A stretch of DNA of 64,000 nucleotides from Mesorhizobium sp. M9A.F.Ca.ET.002.03.1.2 (lineage in GTDB: Bacteria; Pseudomonadota; Alphaproteobacteria; Rhizobiales; Rhizobiaceae), in NCBI RefSeq assembly GCF_003952365.1, contig NZ_CP034443.1:2039001-2103000 (forward strand), written 5' to 3'. Numbering within the stretch: position 1 is the stretch's first letter; the number at the start of each line of letters is the position of its first letter. The notes beneath the pieces are model-generated. The model was given only the letters and a program-made list of their open reading frames with translations, was not told the DNA's origin and did not search any database. Both the position numbers and the translations under genes were made by a program. Positions 8,532-17,544 of this stretch are shown here, piece after piece.

Positions 8532-9857
8532 ATGATAAACATCCTGCGGGCGCCCGACTTCCAGCAAAGCCAGCGGCTGCGCCTCAACACGCTGATCAGG
8601 CTGCGCTGGCTCGCCATTGTCGGCCAGAGCCTGACGGTTCTCGTCGTCGCCTACGGGCTGAAGTTCCCGCTGCCCGTCAGCCTCTGCTTCGCACTGATCG
8701 CCTGTTCGGCCTGGATGAACCTGTTGCTGACCTTCCGCTATCCGGCGGCGCACCGGCTGACCCCGCTGCCGGCGTTTGCCATCCTGACCTTCGACAGCCT
8801 GCAGCTTGCCGGCCTGCTCTACATGACCGGCGGCCTCACCAATCCGTTTTCGGTGCTGGTCACGGTGCCCGTGGTCATCTCGGCGACATCGCTGCCGCTG
8901 CGGCTGACCGCCATCCTCGGCACGCTGGTTATGGTGGCGGCGAGCCTGCTGGTCTTCTTCCATTTGCCGCTGCCCTGGTACGAGGGCGCGCCGCTGGCGA
9001 TGCCGTTCATCTATGTCGCCGGCATGTGGATGGCGGTGTTTTCCTCGATCGCCTTCACCGCGATCTACGCCTTCCGCGTGGCCGAGGAAGCGCGCCTGCT
9101 CGCCAATGCGCTTGCCGCCACCGAGCTGGTGCTGCAGCGCGAGCAGCATCTGTCGGCCCTGGACGGCCTCGCCGCCGCCGCCGCGCATGAATTGGGCACG
9201 CCGCTTGCCACCATCACGCTTGTCGCCAAGGAGATGGAGAAAGCGCTTCGAGGCGATCCGAAATACGGCGAGGACGTGACGCTGCTGCGTTCGCAGAGCG
9301 AGCGTTGCCGCGAAATCCTCAAACGCCTGACCAGCCTGTCGTCCGAGGGCGAGGCGCATCTTTCGCGCCTGCCGCTGACCTCGCTGGTCGAGGAGGTGAC
9401 GGCCCCGCACCGCGATTTCGGCATCTCGATCAAGCTTCGCCCCGGCGAGCGCGTCGGCCCCGAACCGGTCGGGCGACGCAATCCCGGCGTCATCTACGGC
9501 CTCGGCAATCTGGTCGAGAACGCCGTCGACTTCGCCCGCAAGGTCGTCACCGTGCGCTGGAGCTGGAACGAGGCCACTGTTACCTTCTCGATCACCGACG
9601 ACGGGTCGGGCTTTCCTCCCGAAATCATCGACCGCATCGGCGAACCCTATATGTCGACGCGCCAGGGCACCGAGGCCGGCGGCGGCCTGGGCCTTGGTCT
9701 TTTCATCGCCAAGACCTTGCTGGAACGCTCCGGCGCCACCCTCGATTTCCGCAATTCGAGCGAACCGGGCGAGGGCGCGGTTGTGCAGATATCGTGGCCG
9801 CGCGGCGTCTTCCTCAATCCTGAGCAGGCTTCGGCCATCATGTTTGACACGGCCTGA
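8532..9857 (+). CDS. regB: Redox-sensing histidine kinase RegB/ActS
   Basis: A 441-residue membrane sensor kinase of the RegB/PrrB/ActS family. With the response regulator that follows, it controls respiration, carbon and nitrogen fixation and acid tolerance genes according to the redox state of the quinone pool. About six membrane segments occupy residues 25-190. The quinone-binding motif GGLTNPF is at 100-106, the phosphorylated histidine in AAAAHELGTPLATI is H219, and the redox-active cysteine of the family is C259 (SQSERCREIL). The ATPase domain has the N-box LVENAVDFA and the G-boxes DDGSGFP and GGGLGLGLFIA. The regulator starts 63 bp downstream. Rhizobial workers call this gene actS. 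Confidence 0.94.
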   Translation: MINILRAPDFQQSQRLRLNTLIRLRWLAIVGQSLTVLVVAYGLKFPLPVSLCFALIACSAWMNLLLTFRYPAAHRLTPLPAFAILTFDSLQLAGLLYMTGGLTNPFSVLVTVPVVISATSLPLRLTAILGTLVMVAASLLVFFHLPLPWYEGAPLAMPFIYVAGMWMAVFSSIAFTAIYAFRVAEEARLLANALAATELVLQREQHLSALDGLAAAAAHELGTPLATITLVAKEMEKALRGDPKYGEDVTLLRSQSERCREILKRLTSLSSEGEAHLSRLPLTSLVEEVTAPHRDFGISIKLRPGERVGPEPVGRRNPGVIYGLGNLVENAVDFARKVVTVRWSWNEATVTFSITDDGSGFPPEIIDRIGEPYMSTRQGTEAGGGLGLGLFIAKTLLERSGATLDFRNSSEPGEGAVVQISWPRGVFLNPEQASAIMFDTA

Positions 9858-9920
9858 ATTGGACAATGGCGTTCCAAAACTATATCTGCGTAAAAATCAG
9901 GCAGCAGGAATTTTAAGACG

Positions 9921-10484
9921 ATGAGTGGCGACGAAACGATTGGCGCAATGGTTGAAGGCGAGGACACCTCGCTATTGATCGTCGACGACGACAAGCCGTT
10001 TCTCACCCGGCTTGCCCGCGCCATGGAAACCAGGGGTTTCGTGGTCGAGACGGCCGAGAGCGTGGAGGAGGCGGTGGCCAAGGCGCGCGCCAACCCGCCG
10101 GCCTATGCGGTGGTCGACATGCGGCTCGGCGACGGCAACGGCCTTGACGTCGTCGCCGCCATCCGCGAGAAGCGCGACGATGCCCGCGCCGTCATCCTCA
10201 CCGGCTACGGCAACATCGCCACCGCGGTGACGGCGGTGAAGCTGGGAGCCATCGACTATCTGTCGAAGCCGGCCGATGCCGACGATGTTTTCGCCGCACT
10301 CACCCGCACGGCGGGTGAACGCGCGGCACCCCCCGAAAATCCGATGTCGGCTGATCGCGTGCGCTGGGAGCACATCCAGCGCGTCTACGAAATGTGCGAC
10401 CGCAACGTCTCCGAGACCGCGCGCCGGCTCAACATGCACCGCCGCACGCTGCAGCGGATACTCGCCAAGCGCGCGCCGCGCTGA
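9921..10484 (+). CDS. regA: Response regulator RegA/ActR
   Basis: A 187-residue partner of the upstream kinase. The receiver domain has the acidic pocket LIVDDDKPF, phosphoacceptor D66 (VVDMRLGDG) and the conserved lysine in YLSKPAD. After a proline-containing linker (AAPPENP) comes a Fis-type helix-turn-helix (NVSETARRLNMHRRTLQRIL), nearly invariant in RegA/PrrA/ActR proteins. It binds DNA as a global redox regulator in the cytoplasm. A short AT-richer spacer separates it from regB, so the two are probably co-transcribed, although regA could also have its own promoter. Confidence 0.95.
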   Translation: MSGDETIGAMVEGEDTSLLIVDDDKPFLTRLARAMETRGFVVETAESVEEAVAKARANPPAYAVVDMRLGDGNGLDVVAAIREKRDDARAVILTGYGNIATAVTAVKLGAIDYLSKPADADDVFAALTRTAGERAAPPENPMSADRVRWEHIQRVYEMCDRNVSETARRLNMHRRTLQRILAKRAPR

Positions 10485-10486
10485 CG

Positions 10487-10590
10487 CATGATTCCCCGGG
10501 ATCGATTTTGCTTCGCTGACCTTCGGTTCGGAAAGCACCATGCGCGAACCACTGCGGCGTTCCAAAGACGCGCGGCGTAGAGGCTTGCCC
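10487..10590. repeat. Degenerate ATGCGC-type rhizobial repeat
   Basis: The segment after regA contains GGGATCGATTTTGCTTCG, then GCACCATGCGCGAACCACTG and AAGACGCGCGGCG. The same order of words (GGAATCGATTTTCGCTGG, GGGATCATGCGCAAAATCC, GGACGCGCAGCGCTG) occurs at 47993-48082, so I read it as a decayed copy of one repeat family. No strong hairpin survives here. Confidence 0.35.
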
Positions 10591-10659
10591 TGCCATTGAT
10601 GCTTGCGCATCATCGCACCAGGTGAAACCGGCCCTGCCGGCCGATAGGACGGAGAGCAC

Positions 10660-11880
10660 ATGCAGGACCAGAAGCAGCCACCGGCTTCCATTCTTCGGCA
10701 GCGGCCGGTTTCCGTTCTTCGCGAATTCCTCGCCAGCGAGGCGGCAGGCGGCATCGTCCTGATGGTGGCCGCGGCACTGGCCCTGATCGTCGCCAATTCG
10801 CCGCTGTCCCAGGCCTATTTCGAAGCTCTTCACGCCTATCTGGGACCGCTCAGCGTATCGCACTGGATCAATGACGGCCTGATGGCCGTGTTCTTCCTGC
10901 TGGTCGGCCTGGAGATCAAGCGCGAGATGCTGGACGGACAGCTCTCGACCTGGCCGCGGCGCGCCCTGCCCGGCATCGCCGCAGCCGGCGGCATGCTGGT
11001 TCCTGCCCTTGTCTACGTCGCCATCAACCGCGACAACCCGGCCGCTTTGTCCGGCTGGGCGATCCCGACCGCCACCGACATCGCATTTGCGCTCGGCGTG
11101 CTGTCGCTGCTCGGCAGCCGCGTGCCGGGGTCGCTGAAGGTATTCCTCACCGCGCTTGCCATCATCGACGACCTCGGCGCGGTCATCATCATCGCGATGT
11201 TCTACACAAGCGACCTGTCGCTCGCCTATCTCGGCGCCGCCTTCGCGGTCATCGCTCTGCTCGTCGTTTTCAACCGCATGCAGGTGCTGACGCTGCTGCC
11301 CTATCTCGTGCTTGGTCTTGTCCTATGGGTTCTGGTGCTGAAATCGGGCGTCCATGCCACGCTCGCCGGCGTGGCGCTAGCCCTCACCATCCCTCTGAAG
11401 ATCACCCCGGGCATCAGTCATGATCTCGACCATTCGCCGCTGCATCGGCTCGAGCATGGCCTGCACAACGTCGTGCCGTTCGTCATCATCCCGATCTTCG
11501 GCTTCGCCAATGCCGGCGTTTCGCTTGCTGGCCTGAGCGCGGCCACCCTGGTCGAGCCGCTGACGCTGGGCGTCGCCGCCGGCCTCGTCGTCGGCAAGCT
11601 GGTCGGCGTGTTCGGCTCCTCCGCGCTTGCCATCCGGTTCGGTTTTGCCGATCTGCCGGTGAATGCCGGCTGGCTGCACATGACAGGCATTTCTCTGCTC
11701 TGCGGCATCGGCTTCACCATGAGCCTGTTCATCGGCCTGCTCGCTTTCGCCAGCAACGTCGAGCTGCAGGACGCGGTGAAAGTCGGCATCCTCGCCGGAT
11801 CCGTCATCGCCGCGATCCTCGGCGCAGCCGTGCTGTTGATGGCGCCGGCCGCGAATGGGGAAGAGGAGGACGAGGAGTAG
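10660..11880 (+). CDS. nhaA: Na+/H+ antiporter NhaA
   Basis: A 406-residue inner-membrane antiporter that expels sodium in exchange for protons. Family landmarks are clear: [16 protein letters not shown] at the start, [41 protein letters not shown], and [18 protein letters not shown] containing the two adjacent transport aspartates (IDDLGA, equivalent to E. coli D163/D164). The C-terminal tail ends in a run of glutamates. A ribosome site (CGGAGAG) precedes the ATG. It is transcribed alone and its 3' end faces mmcB across a palindromic repeat. Confidence 0.95.
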   Translation: MQDQKQPPASILRQRPVSVLREFLASEAAGGIVLMVAAALALIVANSPLSQAYFEALHAYLGPLSVSHWINDGLMAVFFLLVGLEIKREMLDGQLSTWPRRALPGIAAAGGMLVPALVYVAINRDNPAALSGWAIPTATDIAFALGVLSLLGSRVPGSLKVFLTALAIIDDLGAVIIIAMFYTSDLSLAYLGAAFAVIALLVVFNRMQVLTLLPYLVLGLVLWVLVLKSGVHATLAGVALALTIPLKITPGISHDLDHSPLHRLEHGLHNVVPFVIIPIFGFANAGVSLAGLSAATLVEPLTLGVAAGLVVGKLVGVFGSSALAIRFGFADLPVNAGWLHMTGISLLCGIGFTMSLFIGLLAFASNVELQDAVKVGILAGSVIAAILGAAVLLMAPAANGEEEDEE

Positions 11881-11899
11881 AACTGGCCGATTGGCGCCG

Positions 11900-12121
11900 T
11901 TCCTCGCCCCCGCGAAGCGGGGGAGAGGTGGCCCGGCGAAGCCGGGACGGAGAGGGGGGCGACATCCGCGAAGTCAGAACCCGGTGAGGGACAGGGTGCG
12001 TGACTCGCCATGGTACGAAGCCTTTCAGGCGCCTTGAGACAACGAGCTCCCGGACGCCGTGAAGGCCCCTCTCCGTCCCGGCTTCGCCGGGCCACCTCTC
12101 CCCACTTTGTGGGGCGAGGAA
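11900..12121. repeat. Large inverted repeat between convergent nhaA and mmcB
   Basis: Two arms of about 57 bases (11900-11957 and 12066-12121) are imperfect inverted copies, separated by 108 bp. Each arm contains GAGAGGTGGCCCGGCGAAGC or its complement and a smaller hairpin of its own (CCCGGCGAAGCCGGG). It fills most of the gap between the two stops and can fold in transcripts from either side, so it may act as a bidirectional terminator or end stabiliser. Confidence 0.85.
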
Positions 12122-12173
12122 CCCAGGTTCTGCGAAAGCAGCCGCACTTGACGCTTAGCGCAAAGGTCGAAAG

Positions 12174-12686
12174 CTACTCGCTCTCTCCCTCCAGCGCCGG
12201 CACCGCCACGCCGGCGAGTTCCGCCGCCAGCAGCCGCGACGCACCGGCCCGCGCGATCCTCAGCATCAGCGCCTTGCGCGTCGCCGCCGCCATGCGGTGC
12301 TCGGGCGCGTCGCGCAGGATTTCGGCGCCGTAGCCGTCGGAAAGGATAAACCCGCATTCCTGCGGAAAGATCTCCGACGGCACGCCGGGATGGGTGGCAA
12401 AGAAGAAGCGGTCGGAGTGCAGCCGGTAGTCCGGCCATTTGCGGTCGACCCTGAAATCCTCGATCGAGGATTTGATCTCGATGATCCAGATGTCGCCCTG
12501 GCGGGTCAGCGCGACGAGATCGGCGCGGCGCCCGGTGGCCAGCGACAGTTCGGGCAGCACATGCGCGCCCATCTCTTTCAGCAGCCGTTGCACGCCACGC
12601 CGCACCAGCATGGCGCGCTCCGACTGGCGGCCGTCGATCAGGGGATTGAGGGGGATGGGAGAAATGATTGGCATGGCGGACACCAT
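12174..12686 (-). CDS. mmcB: MmcB family DNA repair protein
   Basis: A 170-residue protein of the alphaproteobacterial MmcB family, first linked to resistance to mitomycin C in Caulobacter, with a restriction-endonuclease-like fold. The likely catalytic pattern is visible: GRRADLVALTRQGDIWIIEIKSSIEDFRVDRKWPDY, i.e. an aspartate followed by E-x-K. The segment ERAMLVRRGVQRLLKEMG is also typical. ATG 12686 gives the full frame; ATG 12674 is a possible alternative. It is transcribed leftward, facing nhaA. Confidence 0.85.
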   Translation of the reverse strand: MVSAMPIISPIPLNPLIDGRQSERAMLVRRGVQRLLKEMGAHVLPELSLATGRRADLVALTRQGDIWIIEIKSSIEDFRVDRKWPDYRLHSDRFFFATHPGVPSEIFPQECGFILSDGYGAEILRDAPEHRMAAATRKALMLRIARAGASRLLAAELAGVAVPALEGESE

Positions 12687-12752
12687 GCCAGATGTTGTTC
12701 ACGGTTTGAACCTGTTTTTTGGCGGCGATTATGTACTTTACAAACCCTTCCT

Positions 12753-13052
12753 TTAATCTACGGGCATCATGCCCTCCAGAGCAATGATCCTCGTCTTTGC
12801 GCAGCGTTCGCGGATGGCTTTGAGCCGGCTGTATTCCGGAGAGTCGTACCATGCCATGAGGGAGGCCATATCCGGGAACTCGACAATGACCAGGCGATGA
12901 GGTTCCCAATCGCCTTCCAGCACTTTGGTGGCTCCGCCACGAGCGATGTACCTTCCCCCGTAGCGCGCTTCGCTTGCTGGTACATCCCGGCGGTATTCCT
13001 CGAAAACGGCGGCGTCGGTTATGTCCACATCAGCAATAAGATAGGCTGCCAT
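12753..13052 (-). CDS. DUF1330 family protein
   Basis: A 99-residue cytoplasmic protein with a ferredoxin-like dimeric alpha/beta-barrel fold. MAAYLIADVDITD, YRRDVPASEARYGGRYIARGG, LEGDWEPHRLVIVEFPDMASLMAWYDSPEY and LKAIRERCAKTRIIALEG match DUF1330 throughout. The biochemical role of the family is not established. A strong ribosome site (GGAGTAGGG) precedes the ATG. It is divergent from the GYD-domain gene. Confidence 0.88.
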   Translation of the reverse strand: MAAYLIADVDITDAAVFEEYRRDVPASEARYGGRYIARGGATKVLEGDWEPHRLVIVEFPDMASLMAWYDSPEYSRLKAIRERCAKTRIIALEGMMPVD

Positions 13053-13200
13053 CGACCCTACTCCGCGAGGAAAGGCATTGAAGCACGTCCATTAGCGATA
13101 CCGCAAATAAGCCGGCACTACGCCCCGGAAATGACTCGCGTTCTCTCGGATTGGGGCGCTTAATTGTGTTCGTAGGGGTAACTCTGGGAGGAGATGAACC

Positions 13201-13527
13201 ATGCCCATGTATCTCACGAAATTCAGCTATACGCCCGAAACCTGGGCCCGCCTGATCGAAAACCCCGAAGATAGACGCGAGGCGGCCCGTTCCTACATCG
13301 AATCGGTGGGCGGAAAGCTGCACGGGTTCTGGTACGCCTTCGGAGAGCACGATGGCTGGAATCTGTGGGAGGCGCCAGACAACGTGTCGATGGCATCTGT
13401 CGTGCTCGCCATTGGTGCGGGAGGAGCGCTCAGCTCGTGCGAGACCACCGTTCTCCTTAGCGTCGAAGAGACGATGCAAGCGCTTGGCAAGGCGAAGTCG
13501 ATCCGGTATCGCCCGCCGGGATCGTAA
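13201..13527 (+). CDS. GYD domain-containing protein
   Basis: A 108-residue protein of the GYD family (dimeric alpha/beta-barrel superfamily). The recognisable parts are YLTKFSYTPETWARLIENPEDR, the GGKLHGFWYAFGEHDGWNLWEAPDN core from which the domain takes its name, and AGGALSSCETTVLLSVEETMQAL. A strong ribosome site (GGGAGGAG) lies before the ATG. The function is unknown. The neighbouring divergent DUF1330 protein shares the barrel superfamily, which may be coincidence. Confidence 0.87.
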   Translation: MPMYLTKFSYTPETWARLIENPEDRREAARSYIESVGGKLHGFWYAFGEHDGWNLWEAPDNVSMASVVLAIGAGGALSSCETTVLLSVEETMQALGKAKSIRYRPPGS

Positions 13528-13604
13528 GGTCGGCCGTTGCGGCTTGCAGAGCTGGTCGCTAGTTGGGCTACCCACGCTACGGAATGGCTGGTGTCGCGCA
13601 ACCT

Positions 13605-14027
13605 TCACACCTGTGCAGAAACGACTTTGTCATCGGGCCGCGCAGCCCCCGCAATATCATCCAAAATCGGGCAGTCCGGCCGCTCGTCGCCGTGGCAGGC
13701 GTGGATCAGTTTCTGCAGGGTCGAGCGCATCGACCACAGTTCGCGCACCTTCTCCTCGATTGCCGTCACATGCGCGGCGGCGATCTCGCGCACGTCATGG
13801 CTGGCGCGGCCGCGATCCTCATAGAGCGCCATCAGCTGGCGGCAATCTTCGATAGAAAAGCCGAGATTGCGCGCGCGGCGCAGAAAAGCCAGCCGGTGGA
13901 TGTCGTCGCCGCAATAGTCGCGGTAGCCGTTGCCGGCGCGCCGCGGTCGGATCAGGCCGATCTCCTCGTAGTAGCGAATGGTCTTGGCCGGCAGGCCGGA
14001 ACGGTGGGCGGCTTCTCCGACATTCAT
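13605..14027 (-). CDS. hmrR: Copper-responsive MerR-family regulator (CueR/HmrR)
   Basis: A 140-residue MerR-type activator. The N-terminal winged helix reads MNVGEAAHRSGLPAKTIRYYEEIGLIRP, followed by a coiled dimerisation helix and a metal loop with C111 and C119 separated by seven residues (CHGDERPDC), the CueR spacing for monovalent copper. The start was set at MNVGEA, which has a GAGGAAT ribosome site; the longer open frame upstream adds a non-homologous 70-residue extension. It is alone, facing the GYD gene. A matching CueR operator with a 19-bp spacer is present before the copper ATPase at 22298, about 8.3 kb away, its probable target. Confidence 0.88.
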   Translation of the reverse strand: MNVGEAAHRSGLPAKTIRYYEEIGLIRPRRAGNGYRDYCGDDIHRLAFLRRARNLGFSIEDCRQLMALYEDRGRASHDVREIAAAHVTAIEEKVRELWSMRSTLQKLIHACHGDERPDCPILDDIAGAARPDDKVVSAQV

Positions 14028-14248
14028 GGCGATTCCTCGACCTCCGGCGGTCTGGCGGACCGCCCATTGAATTTGCTTCACAATCCTGCAGCGACCGTTG
14101 CCGAAAAGCCACAGTTGCGGACTTACCGCACGTAAGCCCCCGCATATAGTCATCGCGCGCTTGGCAAGCAAAGCAAATGCCAGCATGAATAATGGCGACA
14201 AAGCGGCCGCAACGTGCCGCACTATTTGGCGGGGCATCGAACCTTTTT

Positions 14249-14866
14249 ATGCGCATGAAGCCATTTGCAATCGTCGTCGCGTTTGCGTTGTCGGCCGCTA
14301 TCGCTGGTTGCAGCACCATCGGCTCGCAGATATTCAACAACAACTATGGCGCGGTGACCGATGCGGGCTATCAATTGCCCCGCATTCCAATCGAAAAGGT
14401 GCCGCAGAAATATCGTCGGCAGGTGGTGAATTACGACACCGATGAAAAGCCGGGCACCATCGTCGTCGATACGCAGAACAAGTTTCTGTACTACGTCATG
14501 GGCGGCGGCGAGGCGATGCGTTACGGCATCGGCGTCGGCCGCGAGGGTTTTGAGTGGCGCGGCACCGCCCGTATCGCGGTGAAGCGCGAATGGCCGACTT
14601 GGACGCCGCCTTCGGCGATGATCAGGCGTCAGCCGGAGCTCGCCAAATTTGCCGGCGGCATGGAGCCGGGATTGACCAACCCACTCGGCGCGCGCGCCCT
14701 GTATCTGTTCAACAAGGGCGGCGATTCGGGCTACCGCCTGCATGGCAGCCCGGAGTGGAACTCGATCGGCAAGGCGATGTCGTCGGGCTGCATCCGGCTG
14801 ATGAACCAGGACATCATCGACCTCTACGACCGCACCTCGGTCGGCGCCAAGGTCATCGTTTTGTAA
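14249..14866 (+). CDS. L,D-transpeptidase (YkuD family) lipoprotein
   Basis: About 205 residues. A lipoprotein signal (MRMKPFAIVVAFALSAAIAGCS) suggests attachment to the periplasmic face of a membrane. The YkuD catalytic domain follows, with the conserved LHGSPEWNSIGKAMSSGCIRL box containing the nucleophilic cysteine and the upstream histidine. Such enzymes make 3-3 cross-links in peptidoglycan or attach proteins to it. ATG 14249 is preferred because it places the lipobox correctly; a further upstream start at 14192 adds residues before the signal. A rho-independent terminator follows directly. Confidence 0.88.
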   Translation: MRMKPFAIVVAFALSAAIAGCSTIGSQIFNNNYGAVTDAGYQLPRIPIEKVPQKYRRQVVNYDTDEKPGTIVVDTQNKFLYYVMGGGEAMRYGIGVGREGFEWRGTARIAVKREWPTWTPPSAMIRRQPELAKFAGGMEPGLTNPLGARALYLFNKGGDSGYRLHGSPEWNSIGKAMSSGCIRLMNQDIIDLYDRTSVGAKVIVL

Positions 14867-14915
14867 AAGGAATCATGCGCGGACCGTCTAGGCAACAAAT
14901 AGACGTCGCAAACAG

Positions 14916-14948
14916 AAAACCGGGCAATTCGGCCCGGTTTTTTGTTTT
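14916..14948 (+). terminator. Rho-independent terminator after the L,D-transpeptidase gene
   Basis: AAAACCGGGC (14916-14925) pairs with GCCCGGTTTT (14932-14941) around a six-base loop and runs into TTTTTTGTTTTG. It lies 50 bp after the stop. The A-run on the left also gives a usable U-run for the leftward transcript, but the nfuA stop is to its right, so it may serve both converging genes. Confidence 0.85.
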
Positions 14949-14975
14949 GTCTGGAAGGCGATTAATTGGGGTCCT

Positions 14976-15545
14976 CTAAGAGACCTGCTCGACCTGCTGC
15001 ACCTCGGGCACGAAATGCCGGAGCAGGTTCTGGATGCCGTGCTTCAGCGTCGCCGTCGACGACGGGCAGCCGGCGCAGGCGCCCTTCATATGCAGGAACA
15101 CGGTGCCGTTCTCGAAGCCGCGGAAGGTGATGTCGCCGCCGTCCTGGGCGACGGCCGGGCGCACCCGCGTGTCGAGCAGTTCCTTGATGGTGATGACCAG
15201 TTCCTCGTCGGCCTTGTCGTAGAATTCGCCGGTCTGGCTGGTCTCGGCGGCGGGGCCGGCCTTGGCCATGACAGGCGCGCCGGACATGAAGTGTTCCATG
15301 ATGGCGCCGAGGATCGCGGGCTTCAGATGCTGCCAGTCGGGGCCGTCCTTGGTCACGGTGACGAAATCATAGCCGAAGAAGACGCCGGTGACGCCTGGGA
15401 TCTCGAACAGCCGGCCAGCCAGCGGCGAGGCAGCGGCGGCGCTGTCGGCATCGCGGAAATCGGCGGTGCCGTCGACAAGCACCTCCTTGCCGGGCAGGAA
15501 CTTCAATGTCGCCGGATTTGGTGTCGATTCGGTCTGGATGAACAT
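14976..15545 (-). CDS. NifU-like Fe-S cluster scaffold/carrier protein (Nfu family)
   Basis: A 189-residue protein with the Nfu N-terminal domain (MFIQTESTPNPATLKFLPGKEV...SPLAGRLFEIPGVTGVFFGYDFVTVTK) and a C-terminal NifU-like domain with the cluster-binding CxxC motif (VFLHMKGACAGCPSSTATL). It delivers [4Fe-4S] clusters to target enzymes in the cytoplasm. ATG 15545 was chosen because it has a GGAG ribosome site and begins at the family start; an ATG 18 bp upstream lacks one. A 7-3-7 palindrome resembling the rhizobial iron control element lies 31 bp upstream. Confidence 0.92.
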   Translation of the reverse strand: MFIQTESTPNPATLKFLPGKEVLVDGTADFRDADSAAAASPLAGRLFEIPGVTGVFFGYDFVTVTKDGPDWQHLKPAILGAIMEHFMSGAPVMAKAGPAAETSQTGEFYDKADEELVITIKELLDTRVRPAVAQDGGDITFRGFENGTVFLHMKGACAGCPSSTATLKHGIQNLLRHFVPEVQQVEQVS

Positions 15546-15575
15546 GGCCGTCTCCGTGCCCATTCGGGCAGATAG

Positions 15576-15592
15576 TTTGGAATAATTCTAAA
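15576..15592 (-). promoter_or_regulatory. Irr-type iron control element (ICE) candidate upstream of the Nfu gene
   Basis: The 17-mer TTTGGAATAATTCTAAA is a 7-3-7 dyad with one mismatch. It closely matches the ICE pattern (TTTAGAA-N3-TTCTAAA) bound by the haem-responsive regulator Irr in Rhizobiales. Its position just upstream of an iron-cluster gene fits Irr repression under iron limitation. Irr itself is not in the window. Confidence 0.6.
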
Positions 15593-15685
15593 TAGGCCTT
15601 ATCGGCGGGACATTCAAGCAAAAGGCATCGCCGGAATGGCTGGCCGGCGGAATGTTTTTGCCGGACCCCCGATGGCCGATGCACC

Positions 15686-16177
15686 TCAGGCGAGGCTGTC
15701 GATTTCCTCGTCCGACAGGTTCTGCGGCACCACCGTCACCGGGATGGGGAAGGCGGCGCCCTTGCCGGCAACGGCGCCGACCAGCGGCCCCGGCCCCTCC
15801 TTGCCGGCGCCGGCCGCCAGCACGAGGATGGCGATGTCCTGGTCTTCCTCGATCAGTTTGTGGATCTCGTCCGTCGGCTTGCCTTCGCGCACCACCAGTT
15901 CCGGCTCGATGCCGAGCTTCTGCCGCACCTTGTTGGCATACGCGTCGAGCGCCGCCCGCGCCGTGGCGTTGGCCTCCTCGCGCATAATCTTCTCGACACC
16001 CAGCCAATGCTGGAAATCGTCCGGCTCGATCACATAGAGCAGCACCAGCACGCCGCTGGTGCTCTGCGCGCGTTTCGAGGCGTAGGCGACGGCCCGCTCG
16101 CATTCGGGCGTATCGTCGATGATCGCCAGGAACTTGCGGCGATGGCCGGCTTCGCGGCTGAGGCGTTTGGAGACCAT
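15686..16177 (-). CDS. Universal stress protein (UspA family)
   Basis: A 163-residue single-domain Usp. The fold landmarks are RKFLAIIDDTPECERAVAYASKRAQ, GVLVLLYVIEP near the N-terminus and the C-terminal strand FPIPVTVVPQNLS. The ATP-binding pattern (G-2x-G-9x-G-S/T) is only partly preserved as LAAGAGKEGPGPLVGAVAGKGAA, with the final S/T position replaced, so nucleotide binding is uncertain. A GAGGT ribosome site precedes the ATG. It lies between trpS and the Nfu gene on the same strand, 86 bp after the trpS stop. Confidence 0.85.
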   Translation of the reverse strand: MVSKRLSREAGHRRKFLAIIDDTPECERAVAYASKRAQSTSGVLVLLYVIEPDDFQHWLGVEKIMREEANATARAALDAYANKVRQKLGIEPELVVREGKPTDEIHKLIEEDQDIAILVLAAGAGKEGPGPLVGAVAGKGAAFPIPVTVVPQNLSDEEIDSLA

Positions 16178-16263
16178 ATTCTACCTCGATGGTTTCGGTC
16201 GCAATCTGCCACCGCCACAGCCCGGCCGCAAGCGACCGGCGGGTGTGGCGATGCCGGTGCAAA

Positions 16264-17331
16264 TCAGCCTTGCAGGAGGCCGATAATGTCGCGCACGGTC
16301 TTCATCGTCGCCTCGGCCAAGGCGCCGGCCCGCTCGCCGCCGTCCCTGAGCACCGCGTCGACATAGCCGCGGTCGTCGGAAATGCGGCGCATCTCGCCGG
16401 CGACCGGCGCCAGTCTTTCCACGGCCAGGTCGGCCAGCGCCGGCTTGAACACCGAGAACTGCTGGCCGCCGAACTCTTTCAGCACCGCTTCCTTCGAGAT
16501 CTCGGCCAGGCCCGCATAGATGCCGACGAGGTTTTCCGCCTCGGGCCGGCCGGCAAGGCCGTCCAATTCCCCTGGCAACGCCTCGGGGTCGGTCTTGGCC
16601 TTGCGGATCTTCTTCGAGATCGTGTCGGCATCGTCGGTCAAATTGATGCGCGACAGGTCCGACGGGTCCGACTTCGACATCTTCTTCGAGCCGTCGCGCA
16701 AGCTCATGATGCGCGCCGCCGGTCCGCCGATGATCGGCTCGGTCAGCGGGAAGTAGCCGTTCACCGTCTCCTCGCCGACCTTCATCTCGACACCGACGCC
16801 AAGGCCGGCGATGCGGTCCGAAAAGTCGTTGTTGAATTTCTGCGCGATGTCGCGCGTCAGCTCCAGATGCTGCTTCTGGTCGTCGCCGACCGGCACGTGG
16901 GTGGCGCGGTAGACGAGGATGTCGGCCGCCATCAGGCTCGGATAGGCCAGCAGCCCGAGCGAGGCATTCTCGCGGTCCTTGCCGGCCTTGTCCTTGAACT
17001 GCGTCATCCGGTTCATCCAGCCGATGCGGGCCACGCAGTTGAAGATCCAGGCAAGCTCGGCGTGCTGCATAACCCGCGACTGGTTGAAGACGATCTGCTT
17101 CTTCGGGTCGATGCCGGAGGCGAGAAACGCCGCGGTGATCGCGCGCGTCTGGTCCTTGAGATCGTCATGCACGAGCTGCGCGGTCAGCGAATGCAGGTCG
17201 ACGACGCAGTAGATGCAATCGGAGGTCTCCTGCAGCGCGACGAACTTCTTGATGGCGCCGAGATAGTTGCCGAGATGCAGATTGCCGGTCGGCTGGACGC
17301 CGGAAAAAACGAGAGGCTTGAAGGCGGTCAT
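16264..17331 (-). CDS. trpS: Tryptophanyl-tRNA synthetase
   Basis: A 355-residue class I aminoacyl-tRNA synthetase that charges tRNA-Trp. It shows the HIGH-type motif HLGN after [18 protein letters not shown], and the KMSKS loop in [13 protein letters not shown]. The ATG at 17331 begins [11 protein letters not shown], the normal family start, with a GGGGAC ribosome site; the longer frame upstream is an unrelated extension. The leader contains a good promoter and a terminator-like hairpin. Confidence 0.95.
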   Translation of the reverse strand: MTAFKPLVFSGVQPTGNLHLGNYLGAIKKFVALQETSDCIYCVVDLHSLTAQLVHDDLKDQTRAITAAFLASGIDPKKQIVFNQSRVMQHAELAWIFNCVARIGWMNRMTQFKDKAGKDRENASLGLLAYPSLMAADILVYRATHVPVGDDQKQHLELTRDIAQKFNNDFSDRIAGLGVGVEMKVGEETVNGYFPLTEPIIGGPAARIMSLRDGSKKMSKSDPSDLSRINLTDDADTISKKIRKAKTDPEALPGELDGLAGRPEAENLVGIYAGLAEISKEAVLKEFGGQQFSVFKPALADLAVERLAPVAGEMRRISDDRGYVDAVLRDGGERAGALAEATMKTVRDIIGLLQG

Positions 17332-17492
17332 GATGTCCCCATGGCTTGTGGAGGGCCGTTTCGCGCGCGGCGAAAGTCTTTCGACGGCGCGCTTATGGAC
17401 GAGAGAGAGGAGAGGATCAAGAGGCTCTCGGATAGACGCGAGGGCTTCGGGCTCCAGCTTGGCAAAACGCCTGTTTGCCGAAGCATGAAATG

Positions 17493-17515
17493 AAAAACCC
17501 GCCTCGCCGGCGGGT
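17493..17515 (-). terminator. Terminator or attenuator hairpin between murJ and trpS
   Basis: On the leftward transcript ACCCGCC pairs with GGCGGGT around a five-base loop and is followed directly by five U residues. It is downstream of murJ and could simply end that transcript. It also lies just downstream of the probable trpS promoter at 17545-17573, which would place it in the trpS leader as a candidate attenuator. Confidence 0.6.
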
Positions 17516-17544
17516 CGTTGGCGCAACTCAGCACCATGAATAAA

